From NCBI GenBank assembly GCA_964480565.1, contig CAYZSU010000036.1:1-22688 (forward strand): DNA of 22,688 nucleotides, given 5' to 3'. This stretch comes from CAYZSU01 sp964480565 (GTDB taxonomy: Bacteria; UBA10199; 2-02-FULL-44-16; JAAZCA01). Under the pieces are notes generated by a model. That model was not told the DNA's origin. It made no database searches and saw nothing but the letters and a program-made list of their open reading frames with translations. This document shows, piece by piece, positions 1 to 7,805 of the stretch (positions within the stretch are counted from its first letter, which is position 1; each line of letters begins with the position of its first letter). The translations under genes were made by a program, and so were the position numbers.

Positions 1-119
1 TGTTTCTGCATATTTTTATCAAGTTCGGATAAATTCCTTTCCCTGCTAAACTTTGCCACATTTACGCGATCATATCTTATAGAATTGCTACCATTCTTCA
101 CAATAAAACCTGTTCCCAT
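1..119 (-). CDS. Partial hypothetical protein, N-terminal 39 residues
   Basis: An open frame begins at the ATG at 119-117 and runs without a stop off the left edge of the window. The start is supported by a GGA-rich ribosome site (AAAGGA) seven bases upstream on the minus strand. The protein begins MGTGFIVKNGSNSIRYDRVN and continues with a polar, charged stretch that has no signal peptide or membrane segment. I do not recognise the family. It lies downstream of, and in the same direction as, the DUF4143 ATPase but is separated by about 180 bases that include a possible terminator, so it probably has its own promoter. The short visible length keeps confidence moderate. Confidence 0.5.
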   Translation of the reverse strand, partial: MGTGFIVKNGSNSIRYDRVNVAKFSRERNLSELDKNMQK

Positions 120-240
120 AATACATTCCTTTCTCTTTCTTACCAAATGATGAGCGATCAAATGTTGATGTTTTCAATTTGGTGAGAGTTAATTACATTT
201 TCTTACCGGCAGTTGCCATAAAAAGTTGCTAAAAAACTTG

Positions 241-268
241 CCCAAAATTAAAAAAAATATTTTATGGG
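241..268 (-). terminator. Possible weak terminator after the first DUF4143 gene
   Basis: On the minus strand CCCATAAAAT can pair with ATTTTGGG (two-base bulge) and is followed after four bases by a run of six T. The stem is mostly A-T, so the call is weak. Confidence 0.28.
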
Positions 269-299
269 TGTATTATGGCACAGAAGATGGGCAGTTCCC

Positions 300-1436
300 T
301 TATGGGATTAGTTGAGATAAGTGTTTCAAACACCAATCATAAGGTAATATATCGATGCCGTTGATTTCCTGTTTATGTGAGCCGCCATAGATGAGATGTG
401 CCTTGGCTTCGGGATAATCCCTTAAAAAACTCGTTAAACCGCGCAAATCTTGCTTGGCAATGCGACCTGTTCGTTTTATTTCAAACGCCTTGATTCCGCG
501 TGGGCCATATAGAATTAAATCCACTTCCTGCTTATTGGCATCGCGCCAAAAATAGAGATCATATCCAAGATGAAGATAGTCGTTTAATGCGCGAACTTCC
601 TGAATGAATAGGGATTCATATGCAATGCCTTCAATTTCTTCAGGAGAGTCAAGCGGTCCAGATGGGCGTAGCGTTCGGTATACACCCACATCAAAGAAGA
701 AAAATTTGGGATGGTGTGTCATGCGACGTTTGGCTCGTTTTGTGAATACGGGTAGTTGCCAGGCGATGAGTAAATCCTCAAGTATAGAGAAATAATTTTC
801 TACAACCTTTCGGTGTATGCTACAGTCATTTGCTATTTTCGAGATGCTAAGCACCGATGCCTGTGAAAAACTGGCGGCTTCTAAAAACCTGGCAAATGTG
901 GCAAGGTTTCGGGTAAGTCCCTCCTGCTGTACTTCTTCCTTTAAATAGGTTTGAACATAGGATTCCAAGTATCTTTGCTTATCCGGTTCATTATAAATGC
1001 TTGGCAATTGACCAAATTGTAGTGCGTGTTCTAATTTAAAATCATTTGCCACCTCTGATGCCGTAAGTGGATACATGAAATAGGTTAATGCGCGTCCGGC
1101 GAGTAAATTAACGCCTTTTTTCCGCAATTTTCTGGCGCTGGATCCGGTCAGAATAAATGATATCGAACGGTTTTCAATGAGACGATGGACTTCATTAAGT
1201 AATTCAGGCACTTTCTGCACTTCATCGATGATGACATGTTCTGTGAACGATGAAGGAATCAGTTCGGATAACCGCTCTGGCCTCGCGAATAGATCATTAT
1301 ATAGGGCAGAGTCCAAAAGGTCTAAATATAGGGCATTGGGAAAGGCGGATTTTACCCAATGGGATTTACCTGTTCCCCTGGGTCCGAATAAAAATAAGCT
1401 TTTGGAATGGGGATATTTAATGATTCTGGAATACAT
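300..1436 (-). CDS. DUF4143-family AAA+ ATPase (copy A)
   Basis: 378-residue P-loop ATPase of the AAA_14/DUF4143 type. Walker A is GPRGTGKS at residues 18-25, Walker B is HVIIDE at 67-72 and a sensor-like ILTGSS at 95-100. The C-terminal half is the DUF4143 region and ends with a PD-(D/E)XK-like pattern: WRD near 298, E304-V-D306 and E319-I-K321, as is usual for this family. The molecular role of the family is not settled; copies are often numerous in host-associated bacteria. It has no Shine-Dalgarno at normal spacing. A -10 box ends six bases before the ATG and a palindrome covers the -35 box, so a leaderless, operator-controlled transcript is likely. The second, clearly divergent copy lies just upstream on the same strand. 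Family assignment is firm, function is not. Confidence 0.9.
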   Translation of the reverse strand: MYSRIIKYPHSKSLFLFGPRGTGKSHWVKSAFPNALYLDLLDSALYNDLFARPERLSELIPSSFTEHVIIDEVQKVPELLNEVHRLIENRSISFILTGSSARKLRKKGVNLLAGRALTYFMYPLTASEVANDFKLEHALQFGQLPSIYNEPDKQRYLESYVQTYLKEEVQQEGLTRNLATFARFLEAASFSQASVLSISKIANDCSIHRKVVENYFSILEDLLIAWQLPVFTKRAKRRMTHHPKFFFFDVGVYRTLRPSGPLDSPEEIEGIAYESLFIQEVRALNDYLHLGYDLYFWRDANKQEVDLILYGPRGIKAFEIKRTGRIAKQDLRGLTSFLRDYPEAKAHLIYGGSHKQEINGIDILPYDWCLKHLSQLIP

Positions 1437-1442
1437 AATTCC

Positions 1443-1470
1443 ATTTTACAAGTATAAATGGAGTTGTCAA
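1443..1470 (-). promoter_or_regulatory. Sigma70-like promoter of DUF4143 copy A, leaderless geometry
   Basis: On the minus strand TTGACA (1470-1465), a 16-base spacer and TAAAAT (1448-1443) are followed by only six bases before the ATG at 1436. Transcription would therefore start at or next to the start codon. The element TAAAATGGA occurs twice here, once at the -10 and once in the palindrome upstream. Confidence 0.5.
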
Positions 1471-1478
1471 CTCCATTT
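1456..1478. promoter_or_regulatory. Perfect 11-bp-arm palindrome over the -35 box (operator)
   Basis: Arms AAATGGAGTTG (1456-1466) and CAACTCCATTT (1468-1478) flank a single base. The palindrome covers the TTGACA -35 box of the ATPase gene, which is the normal place for a repressor operator. There is no T-run, so it is not a terminator. That it is an operator is inference. Confidence 0.6.
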
Positions 1479-1512
1479 TACGTAAAATTGCTATTTTTCA
1501 ACAGCCCCATGA

Positions 1513-2739
1513 TCATAATTCACCAACGGGTAAGTTATATACCATATTATTGATTGGTAGATGCGTGTGCATCATTGATATTACACAGCCGTTGCCAATG
1601 GGCTGTTTAAGCGTCTTTAATACGCTAAATTGCGAAATTGATCGCTTATCAATGGTTGCTGATTTTTTTATTTCAACAGGATGTAGTTTTCCATCCTGTT
1701 CGATGAGTAAGTCGATCTCCTTTTTATCCTTATCGCGATAAAAATAGATAGGTGCGCGTTTTCCATTATGCCAATAGCTTTTGATTATTTCTGATATGAC
1801 CCATGTTTCCAAAAATGCACCGGACATGGCGCCGGCCTCCAATGTTTCCGGTGTCGACCATTGTGTTAAATACGCCGCTAGGCCGGTGTCTAGAAAATAT
1901 AATTTGGGTGTTTTTACCAAACGTTTATTGATATTGGAATGATAGGGCTCCAATAAAAAAATAAGGCCAGATGTTTCTATAATCGATAACCAGCGCTTGC
2001 CCGTTAATTGACTCACTCCTGCATCTTGACAAAATACCTGCATATTAATCAGTTGTCCTGTGCGTGCCGCGCATGTGCGTAAAAATCGTAAGAACGCATG
2101 GTCATCGCCGACATTGGCTAAATCCCTGATATCGCGCTGCAAATAGGTTTGGACATAAGAGCTATAAAATAAATCGCGGTTTATGGATATTCCTTCGTTA
2201 GATTTGTATAATGCAGGAAAATCGCCTAGCCAAATCGCTTGGAACAATTCCAGTAATTGTATTTTTGACTCATCAGTGTATGTCTCAAATCGACTAGCGG
2301 ATGGTAAAAAAGGAGCGGATATCGATTTACCAATTCGTTCGCGTCTTGAAAATCCCAATAAATTTAAAATTCCAATGCGACCAGCTAAGGATTCGGATAC
2401 CGTATTCATCAGATGAAACTGTTGGGATCCAGCTAGCCAAAACTGGCCGTTTATGCTGTGACTATCCACTGCCATTTTAATATAGGGAAGTAATTCCGGT
2501 GCATATTGAATTTCATCGATGAGTACTGGTGGTTGGAATCGCTGTAAGAATAGGGCGGGATCTGTCCGCGCGAGCGAGCAGATCATGGGATCATCCAATG
2601 TAACATAGGTCCGTTTTTTATCCGACAAATAACGCAATAATGTTGTTTTTCCAATTTGTCGCGGCCCAGTGACCAATAGAACTGGAAATTGGTGACTAGA
2701 CTGGTTAAAACAGGCTTCCAATGTGCGATGAATATACAT
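1513..2739 (-). CDS. DUF4143-family AAA+ ATPase (copy B)
   Basis: 408-residue P-loop ATPase of the same family as copy A but strongly diverged in sequence. Walker A is GPRQIGKTT at residues 25-33, Walker B is VLIDEIQ at 72-78 and LAGSQQ at 103-108 is the sensor-like segment. The C-terminal part carries YRDKDKKEIDLLI followed by VEIKK, the PD-(D/E)XK-like end typical of DUF4143 proteins. I chose the ATG at 2739 because MYIHRTLEACF matches the usual family N-terminus and GGA lies eight bases upstream; the open frame could be extended to a TTG at 2763, but that TTG lies inside the palindrome and close to the likely transcription start. It ends 77 bases before copy A. Cellular role unknown. Confidence 0.9.
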   Translation of the reverse strand: MYIHRTLEACFNQSSHQFPVLLVTGPRQIGKTTLLRYLSDKKRTYVTLDDPMICSLARTDPALFLQRFQPPVLIDEIQYAPELLPYIKMAVDSHSINGQFWLAGSQQFHLMNTVSESLAGRIGILNLLGFSRRERIGKSISAPFLPSASRFETYTDESKIQLLELFQAIWLGDFPALYKSNEGISINRDLFYSSYVQTYLQRDIRDLANVGDDHAFLRFLRTCAARTGQLINMQVFCQDAGVSQLTGKRWLSIIETSGLIFLLEPYHSNINKRLVKTPKLYFLDTGLAAYLTQWSTPETLEAGAMSGAFLETWVISEIIKSYWHNGKRAPIYFYRDKDKKEIDLLIEQDGKLHPVEIKKSATIDKRSISQFSVLKTLKQPIGNGCVISMMHTHLPINNMVYNLPVGEL

Positions 2740-2753
2740 TTTATCGTCCAATG

Positions 2754-2769
2754 TTATAGTCAACTATAA
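2754..2769. promoter_or_regulatory. 16-bp palindrome at the predicted transcription start of DUF4143 copy B
   Basis: Arms TTATAGT (2754-2760) and ACTATAA (2763-2769) with a two-base centre. Read on the minus strand the centre is GTTGAC, the same core as the operator of copy A. It lies just downstream of the predicted -10 box, consistent with repression. Confidence 0.45.
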
Positions 2770-2797
2770 ATGTAGACGATAATTTGATGGATGTCAA
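2769..2797 (-). promoter_or_regulatory. Sigma70-like promoter of DUF4143 copy B
   Basis: On the minus strand a perfect TTGACA (2797-2792), a 17-base spacer and TACATT (2774-2769). The start codon at 2739 leaves a leader of about 25 bases with a GGA ribosome site. Confidence 0.5.
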
Positions 2798-2827
2798 AAA
2801 TAGATTTAGTGGGCAGTTTCATAATAC

Positions 2828-3670
2828 CTATTGGATTTTCTTTTTTTTCTTCTTTGATGGTAAATAATTGTCATGTGTGGATACATTGCGTCCACTTTTT
2901 TGCTCCAATTGGCAACGTGCATCGCCTGCAATTTGCCCGCCTTCTTTGGCAGCTTGTTTATTCTGATCAAATCCTCGAACATCCTTGTTTCGTGCAATTT
3001 CCGTTGTAGAGGCTTCACCAAGCATGGAAAAAATTAACTCAAGATCGTTCATATGATCGCGTAAATTTTCCCTATTGATATTTTTGAATGTTTTGTATTC
3101 GCTAGGTGTCATGCCAAAGGTTGCTTTGGAAATTTCTGCAGTGAGTATGGAATATTCCTGTCCATTACTCACACCGCGTTTTTGCCATTCATCAGTCAAT
3201 TCGTCACGAATCGCAATACCCCTCATGCGTTTTTCTATCCATGAATCGGAATATCCTTTAGCCTTATAAATAGTACGTGTGCGATTGGTAGCTAACTCAG
3301 GGTCTTCAATTTCCTGAACGCGTTCATAACCTACCTTTGCCAACCATTGTTTGAACGGTTCAGCCTTGGGTGATGGAATAGACTGGATGATGCGGAACAG
3401 TCCTTCGGTATTGGCCGCATCAGTGTTGCGCATTTTTCCATCGGAAGCCTGCATTTTTAACTGTACGATATTATCGTACAGTTCGTTAAACCCTTCATTT
3501 TCTTGGATTTTTCGCTTAAGATCAGACCAATAACGACGAGAATTATTACTATCCGTCAATGTTTCCACCACATCGATGATGGAAAACCACCACTCATTAT
3601 TGTGAATAATCCGGCGAATGCGTTTGCCTTTAAACAGCGCTATTTTGTTTTCATCATTGCTTATCAACAT
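2828..3670 (-). CDS. BRO-N domain protein with DinD-like C-terminal region
   Basis: 280-residue protein from the ATG at 3670. The first ~110 residues look like a BRO-N domain (IALFKGKRIRRIIHNNEWWF and the later EGLFRIIQSIPSPKAEPFKQ), a DNA-binding module of phage antirepressors. The middle and C-terminal region (YSILTAEISKATFGMTPSEY, then LGEASTTEIARNKDVRG and NKQAAKEGGQIAG) resembles DNA-damage-inducible DinD-like proteins. It probably acts as a DNA-binding regulator or damage-response factor; partner unknown. The tail ends in six consecutive lysines. The start is uncertain: an ATG at 3745 in the same frame would add 25 residues unlike the family, neither has a Shine-Dalgarno, and a TGGACA-18-TACGAT promoter ends seven bases before 3670, which favours the shorter form. 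Confidence 0.82.
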   Translation of the reverse strand: MLISNDENKIALFKGKRIRRIIHNNEWWFSIIDVVETLTDSNNSRRYWSDLKRKIQENEGFNELYDNIVQLKMQASDGKMRNTDAANTEGLFRIIQSIPSPKAEPFKQWLAKVGYERVQEIEDPELATNRTRTIYKAKGYSDSWIEKRMRGIAIRDELTDEWQKRGVSNGQEYSILTAEISKATFGMTPSEYKTFKNINRENLRDHMNDLELIFSMLGEASTTEIARNKDVRGFDQNKQAAKEGGQIAGDARCQLEQKSGRNVSTHDNYLPSKKKKKKIQ

Positions 3671-3677
3671 AATTGAA

Positions 3678-3707
3678 ATCGTATCACCACTATCGTTCAC
3701 TTGTCCA
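3678..3707 (-). promoter_or_regulatory. Possible promoter of the BRO-N gene, leaderless geometry
   Basis: Minus strand TGGACA (3707-3702), 18-base spacer, TACGAT (3683-3678), then seven bases to the ATG at 3670. The -35 has one mismatch and the -10 two. Confidence 0.32.
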
Positions 3708-3798
3708 TCATCATATTGAGTTTGTTCGGCAAACGGGACAACCATAAGGGGCAGTCCGTTAAAACTCCCATTTTATGGCCAGCCTGACTCAAAATTCC

Positions 3799-3827
3799 TT
3801 GCGTGAGAATTTGTTTGTGCATACAAT
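3799..3827 (+). promoter_or_regulatory. Promoter of the HEAT-repeat lipoprotein, leaderless geometry
   Basis: TTGCGT (3799-3804), a 17-base spacer and TACAAT (3822-3827) lie just before the ATG at 3836, with eight bases between. There is no Shine-Dalgarno in those eight bases. Confidence 0.45.
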
Positions 3828-3835
3828 GCAAAACC

Positions 3836-4981
3836 ATGATTTCTCGATATACTATCATTATATGTATTATCCTTTTCACCTCATCCGGTTGCATGCGTGC
3901 ATGTGATGCGCCTGTTGATGATGCAGATGTTGAGTTGCAAGAAGATGCGGCAATGACGCAAAAACAAAAAAATACATTGCCGACACATGTGCAAAATCAG
4001 CTCAAAAAAGCTTTTCAGCAATCAGATGGGTTGGATGATGTGGTTGATACAACGGATAATAATAAGGATCTGCAAAAAAAACCGCAAGCAACCATGCCCT
4101 ATGATATATCATCGCTTCGTACGTATATTCAGGACTTGGCAAAAATTCAGATTCATATGAAATCCGCGCGTTCGAAAATAAAAGAATTATTGGTAAAAAT
4201 TACGCCTTATGAACGTACAGCCAAGCAAGAGCTAGTTCAGTATTTACAGTCAACAACAGGCCATGCGCAATTTCCATTATTAATCGCATTGTTTGTATTA
4301 GACGAGCCGCTAGCTCTTACATATATTCATAATTTATTTACGACACATTATAATAAATTGCCATCCAATGAGGCCTTGGTTTTTTTAGGCTATATTAAGG
4401 ATGCGCGGCTGTTTTCTTATTCTGAAAAATTGTATTGGTCATGTAATAATCCAATATGCCAACATATGTCACTTCGCGTAATGGCTAAAATTGCATCCGA
4501 AGATGATCTATTCGTTCTTGGGGAGTTGCTTGTGAAACCCCAATATAATAAGGGGAAGGTCAGGCGGACTGTTCTTTTGGGACTTAAAAAACGTAGCGAT
4601 ATTAATGGCCATGGATTTATTCCATTATTGGATAACAAGGATAGTCGCAAGCAGGTTTTTCCTATATTGTCGGAGTTTAAATCGACTGACATGGCCACTG
4701 CACTTGTGGATTACTATGAGTCCTCCGTGGATGAGTCGTGGACAGATGCGGATAAATTAAAACTTATGCCATTTATTCGTCCTTATTGTGATATTTCCGT
4801 TCCCATGGCAGGTCAATTATTAACGGATAAATCGTCTGCACTGCAAAACCAGGGCATTTATATTTTAAAAAAATGTGGGACGGATGACGCATTGAGCCTG
4901 CTGGAAGATTATACTGGGCCACTTCAGACATTCTCGAAACGCGCGATCGAATTTATTAAAAAAAATCAGGTAAATCATTAA
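3836..4981 (+). CDS. Lipoprotein with HEAT/ARM-like helical repeats
   Basis: 381 residues from the ATG at 3836. The N-terminus (M-I-S-R then a hydrophobic run of isoleucines) ends in FTSSGC, a lipobox-like sequence with C19 as the lipidated residue, so it is probably an envelope lipoprotein. A low-complexity acidic and glutamine-rich linker (about 20-80) follows, then repeated amphipathic helices to the C-terminus (for example SEALVFLGYIK-like and ALQNQGIYILKKCGTDDAL stretches) typical of HEAT/ARM-like solenoids used for protein binding. A GTG at 3803 would add eleven residues before the signal peptide and would fall within the promoter, so 3836 is preferred. No specific family recognised; substrate or partner unknown. 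It is divergent from the BRO-N gene. Confidence 0.78.
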   Translation: MISRYTIIICIILFTSSGCMRACDAPVDDADVELQEDAAMTQKQKNTLPTHVQNQLKKAFQQSDGLDDVVDTTDNNKDLQKKPQATMPYDISSLRTYIQDLAKIQIHMKSARSKIKELLVKITPYERTAKQELVQYLQSTTGHAQFPLLIALFVLDEPLALTYIHNLFTTHYNKLPSNEALVFLGYIKDARLFSYSEKLYWSCNNPICQHMSLRVMAKIASEDDLFVLGELLVKPQYNKGKVRRTVLLGLKKRSDINGHGFIPLLDNKDSRKQVFPILSEFKSTDMATALVDYYESSVDESWTDADKLKLMPFIRPYCDISVPMAGQLLTDKSSALQNQGIYILKKCGTDDALSLLEDYTGPLQTFSKRAIEFIKKNQVNH

Positions 4982-5056
4982 CAATGTGTATTCGTTCTAT
5001 AGTCGTTTGCTTGTCTAAAATCAGGCAGTGTCTAAATGACGGATTTTACCAATAAT

Positions 5057-5085
5057 TTGACTTATTGTGGACTTATTAATATATG
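5057..5085 (+). promoter_or_regulatory. Promoter of the fic gene, leaderless geometry, with direct repeat
   Basis: TTGACT (5057-5062), 17-base spacer, TATATG (5080-5085), then six bases to an ATG at 5092. The direct repeat GACTTATT occurs at 5059-5066 and 5070-5077, eleven bases apart (about one helical turn), a geometry expected for a dimeric regulator site. Confidence 0.4.
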
Positions 5086-5091
5086 TCATCC

Positions 5092-6096
5092 ATGGCATAT
5101 GAACCAAAATTTACAGTAACATCACATCTACTCAGAACAATCGAAGATATTTCTAAATATCGGGAGATAATTGCATCTGCATCCATTCAAGTTCCTTGGA
5201 TTCCATTTTTACAAAAAGATGCGCAAATTAAGAATACCCATGGATCAACCGCTATTGAAGGCAATCCCTTGTCCATTGAAGAAGTTGCAATATTGGAGGG
5301 AGGAGGTGATTTGCCTGTGCGGACATCCCGCTCAAAAAAAGAAGTTCTGAACTACTTTGATGCACTGCGATTTGTTGAAAAAAATGCTCTGAAAAAAAAG
5401 ATTACAAACGCTGATTTGCTTGCACTTCATAAAATTATTTCAGATGGCGTTATGGATCAGGGGTGTGCCGGTGAATATAGGCGAATTGATGTTTATGTGG
5501 AATATTATCAGCCACCGAAATTTATGAAAATTTTTCAATTGATGAAAGATCTGCTCATGTGGTGGAATAATAAGAGCTTTGAATGGTCGCCAGTTATTTC
5601 ATCAGCAATTGTTCACTATCGTTTTGAAGCGATACATCCATTTGCTGATGGAAATGGGCGAACTGGGCGCTTATTAGCATTATGGGAATTATATCGCAGA
5701 GGTTTTGATACCAATCATATTTTTGCACTTGATGAAGTCTATTGGGAAAATAGGCAACAATATTATAAGGCTCTTGATCAGGTGGAGAGGAATAAATCTG
5801 ATCTTACAGGCTGGTTGGAGTATGCAGCAGAGGCACTTCATTTAACGCTTGAAAATGTATTGAGGCGAATTAATCAGCTTGGGCTAAGTACATGTGATGA
5901 ATCGCTCGTTCTTTCTCAAAAACAAGAGATATTGCTGGGTTTATTACAAGAGCGAAAAGCAATGAAGCCAAGTGAGATCTGGGCAGCTCTTAATATATCG
6001 AAGCAGGGTGCGCTTAATCTCATTAAGCCGTTAATGACTGCAGGTCTGATCAAACGCATTGGAACAAGAAAATCAGGAAAGTATATGCTTATGTGA
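5092..6096 (+). CDS. Fic-domain AMP-transferase (class II) with winged-helix C-terminus
   Basis: 334 residues from the ATG at 5092; an ATG at 5083 gives three more residues. The Fic active-site motif HPFADGNGRTGR is intact at 182-193, so transfer of AMP (or a related group) from a nucleotide to a target hydroxyl is expected. The N-terminal Fic_N region carries the inhibitory-helix motif STAIEG at 52-57 ([S/T]xxxE[G/N]), so the enzyme is self-inhibited and no separate antitoxin is required. The last ~60 residues form a winged-helix-like domain (MKPSEIWAALNISKQGALNL), common in this family. There is no signal peptide, so it acts in the cytosol unless exported by another route; a secreted effector role cannot be excluded. 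No Shine-Dalgarno is present, and the promoter geometry suggests leaderless translation. Confidence 0.93.
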   Translation: MAYEPKFTVTSHLLRTIEDISKYREIIASASIQVPWIPFLQKDAQIKNTHGSTAIEGNPLSIEEVAILEGGGDLPVRTSRSKKEVLNYFDALRFVEKNALKKKITNADLLALHKIISDGVMDQGCAGEYRRIDVYVEYYQPPKFMKIFQLMKDLLMWWNNKSFEWSPVISSAIVHYRFEAIHPFADGNGRTGRLLALWELYRRGFDTNHIFALDEVYWENRQQYYKALDQVERNKSDLTGWLEYAAEALHLTLENVLRRINQLGLSTCDESLVLSQKQEILLGLLQERKAMKPSEIWAALNISKQGALNLIKPLMTAGLIKRIGTRKSGKYMLM

Positions 6097-6142
6097 TGAT
6101 TAATGTTCAGTCTCATGAGTCAATCCATTTAGATGGTATGCC

Positions 6143-6165
6143 TGATTTCAGTTGACCTGAAATCA
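6143..6165. promoter_or_regulatory. 9-bp-arm palindrome with a TTGAC centre before the xseB operon
   Basis: Arms TGATTTCAG (6143-6151) and CTGAAATCA (6157-6165) flank TTGAC. No T-run follows, so a terminator for fic is less likely. The central TTGACC (6152-6157) can be a -35 box with TATGTT at 6176-6181 (18-base spacer) as -10, which would make the palindrome an operator of the operon starting at 6229. Confidence 0.42.
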
Positions 6166-6228
6166 CCTTTGTCATTATGTTCCATGGCAGTTCATTGAGT
6201 AAAACAATTCTCATAATAAGGAGATAAT

Positions 6229-6459
6229 ATGGATAATCAATCAACCTTTGAAAATAGTATGTTGGATTTGGATCGCATTATAAAGCAAATGGAAAGCGGC
6301 CAATTAACATTGGATCAATCTCTAGAGTCATTTGAAAAGGGCATTGGTTTAATTCGAGATTGTGAAAAAAAACTAGGTGATGCCAAAGGACGCATTGAAA
6401 AATTAGTGCAATCCGTTGGTGGATCTGTTGAATTGAGTGCATTTGATAGCAAACTGTAG
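6229..6459 (+). CDS. xseB: Exodeoxyribonuclease VII small subunit
   Basis: 76 residues, the normal length of the family. It has the typical XseB sequence: FENSMLDLDRIIKQMESGQL, then LDQSLESFEKGIGLIRDCEK, two helices that form a coiled coil. The subunit binds the XseA nuclease (not in this window) and together they degrade single-stranded DNA in the cytosol. A strong AAGGAG ribosome site precedes the ATG. It is the first gene of a tight plus-strand operon, followed after nine bases by ispA, an order common in Proteobacteria. Confidence 0.95.
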   Translation: MDNQSTFENSMLDLDRIIKQMESGQLTLDQSLESFEKGIGLIRDCEKKLGDAKGRIEKLVQSVGGSVELSAFDSKL

Positions 6460-6468
6460 GAGTTAATC

Positions 6469-7350
6469 ATGGAATTAAAACAATATTTAAACGATAATAA
6501 AACATTAATTGAATCGCATTTGGCATTATCCCTTCAGGATTCAAAAATGCCTGATTCACTGCGTGATGCTATGGCATACAGCTTAAATGCGGGTGGCAAA
6601 CGCATTCGACCAATTTTAGTATTGGCATCCGCGCAAGCAGTGGGTAGGGGCTATGCACCTGTTATGCCTACTGCAATTGCATTGGAAATGATTCATACTT
6701 TTTCACTGATTCACGATGATTTGCCATCCATGGATGATGATGATTTGCGCCGTGGCAAACCCACTAATCACAAAGTGTATGGCGAGGCCAATGCGATTTT
6801 GGCAGGGGATGGATTGTTGGCAGAAGCGTTTTACTTATTGGCTGTACATAATCCAGAGGTAAATCCTGCACAGCAGTTAGAGGTGATCATGGATATTGCG
6901 CATGCCACGGGTGCCAGAGGAATGACTGGTGGGCAAGTGATTGATATGGACAGTACAGGCAAGGCTATTGATATTGAGATGCTCACCAAATTGCATGCCT
7001 ATAAAACAGGTGCGCTACTTCGTGTGTCATGTACATCAGGTGCAATGCTTCTTGGCGCACATAGCGATGATATTCATGCCTTGCGCGTGTATGGGGATTC
7101 CATTGGGCTGGCCTTCCAAATTGCAGATGATATTTTGGATGTGGAAGGTGATCAGGAATTATTGGGCAAGGATATTGGCAGTGATCAGGGCAATGAAAAA
7201 TCGACATTTCCTGCGCTTATTGGCATGGATGCATCAAAAAAACGTGCCAAGGAGTTGGTGCAAATTGCATGTGATTCTGTGTCACGATTTGAAAAAATGC
7301 GCGCATTGTTTCAAGATTTGGCTCATTACATTATTGAGCGAAATCAATGA
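6469..7350 (+). CDS. ispA: Farnesyl (geranyl) diphosphate synthase
   Basis: 293 residues, close to the ~299 of E. coli IspA. The first aspartate-rich motif is DDLPSMDDDD at 83-92 (the DDx4D form of bacterial enzymes) and the second is DDILD at 220-224. GGKRIRP at 42-48 binds the isopentenyl diphosphate and the residues just before the first motif (HTFSLIH) match short-chain synthases. It condenses isopentenyl diphosphate with dimethylallyl and geranyl diphosphate to make farnesyl diphosphate for quinone, undecaprenyl and related lipids. A GGAG ribosome site precedes the ATG. Its TGA overlaps the ATG of the next gene by four bases, so translation is coupled. Confidence 0.95.
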   Translation: MELKQYLNDNKTLIESHLALSLQDSKMPDSLRDAMAYSLNAGGKRIRPILVLASAQAVGRGYAPVMPTAIALEMIHTFSLIHDDLPSMDDDDLRRGKPTNHKVYGEANAILAGDGLLAEAFYLLAVHNPEVNPAQQLEVIMDIAHATGARGMTGGQVIDMDSTGKAIDIEMLTKLHAYKTGALLRVSCTSGAMLLGAHSDDIHALRVYGDSIGLAFQIADDILDVEGDQELLGKDIGSDQGNEKSTFPALIGMDASKKRAKELVQIACDSVSRFEKMRALFQDLAHYIIERNQ

Positions 7351-7805
7351 GAGTCATTACGTCGACATTAACAGTATCCTCAAGTGCATCGACTGAATTT
7401 ATCGATATTACGGATCAAATTCAGGCTATTCTTCGCATGAATGCCGTTAATTCAGGCATGGTCAATGTATTTACCAGGCATACGACGGCTGCGATTCGGA
7501 TTACAGAAAAATGTGATCGTTTGCAGCAGGATATGTTGGCATTTTTTCAGGATATCGCACCACAAAGGGATTATCTGCATGATCAGGATACTGTCGATGA
7601 TCGCCCCAATGCACGGTCGCATTTATTGTCGCTATTTTTACCCTCTGGTGAAAATATTCCTATTATTGATTCTCAACTGGGCCTTGGCACATGGCAGCGT
7701 ATTTTCTTCATCGAACTCGACGGACCTAGAGAAAAACGCGATATTACCGTGCATATTATGGCAGATGATTGTACTGCTAAAGGAGTGCAATGTGCAAGTA
7801 AATGA
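7347..7805 (+). CDS. yjbQ: YjbQ/UPF0047 family protein
   Basis: 152 residues, the usual length. Conserved family segments are visible: FTRHTTAAIRITE (42-54), DRPNARSHL (85-93) and LGTWQRIFFIELDGPREKR (near 112-130). Members form trimers with a metal or anion site built from the conserved His and Glu residues; weak thiamin phosphate synthase activity has been reported for E. coli YjbQ, but the physiological role is unclear. The ATG overlaps the ispA stop by four bases, and the 3' end contains the ribosome site and GTG start of the RuBisCO-like gene. This embedding implies that the three proteins are made together. Confidence 0.92.
   Translation: MRVITSTLTVSSSASTEFIDITDQIQAILRMNAVNSGMVNVFTRHTTAAIRITEKCDRLQQDMLAFFQDIAPQRDYLHDQDTVDDRPNARSHLLSLFLPSGENIPIIDSQLGLGTWQRIFFIELDGPREKRDITVHIMADDCTAKGVQCASK
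7779..7794 (+). promoter_or_regulatory. Ribosome site fixing a GTG start for the RuBisCO-like gene
   Basis: AAAGGAG at 7779-7785 stands six bases before GTG at 7792-7794, inside the end of yjbQ. The open frame continues far upstream to 7441, but that part is the shifted frame of yjbQ and encodes nothing RuBisCO-like. Confidence 0.75.

Noticed and set aside
2740..2763. TTG start for DUF4143 copy B at 2763
   Set aside because: The TTG lies in the palindrome at the predicted transcription start, and the family N-terminus fits the ATG at 2739 with a GGA site.
3697..3894. 65-residue minus-strand frame before the BRO-N gene
   Set aside because: It overlaps the promoter and signal peptide of the divergent lipoprotein and has no family features.
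7441..7791. N-terminal extension of the RuBisCO-like protein to 547 residues
   Set aside because: This part is yjbQ read in a shifted frame; it has no resemblance to RuBisCO, while GTG at 7792 has a perfect AAAGGAG site at the right distance.
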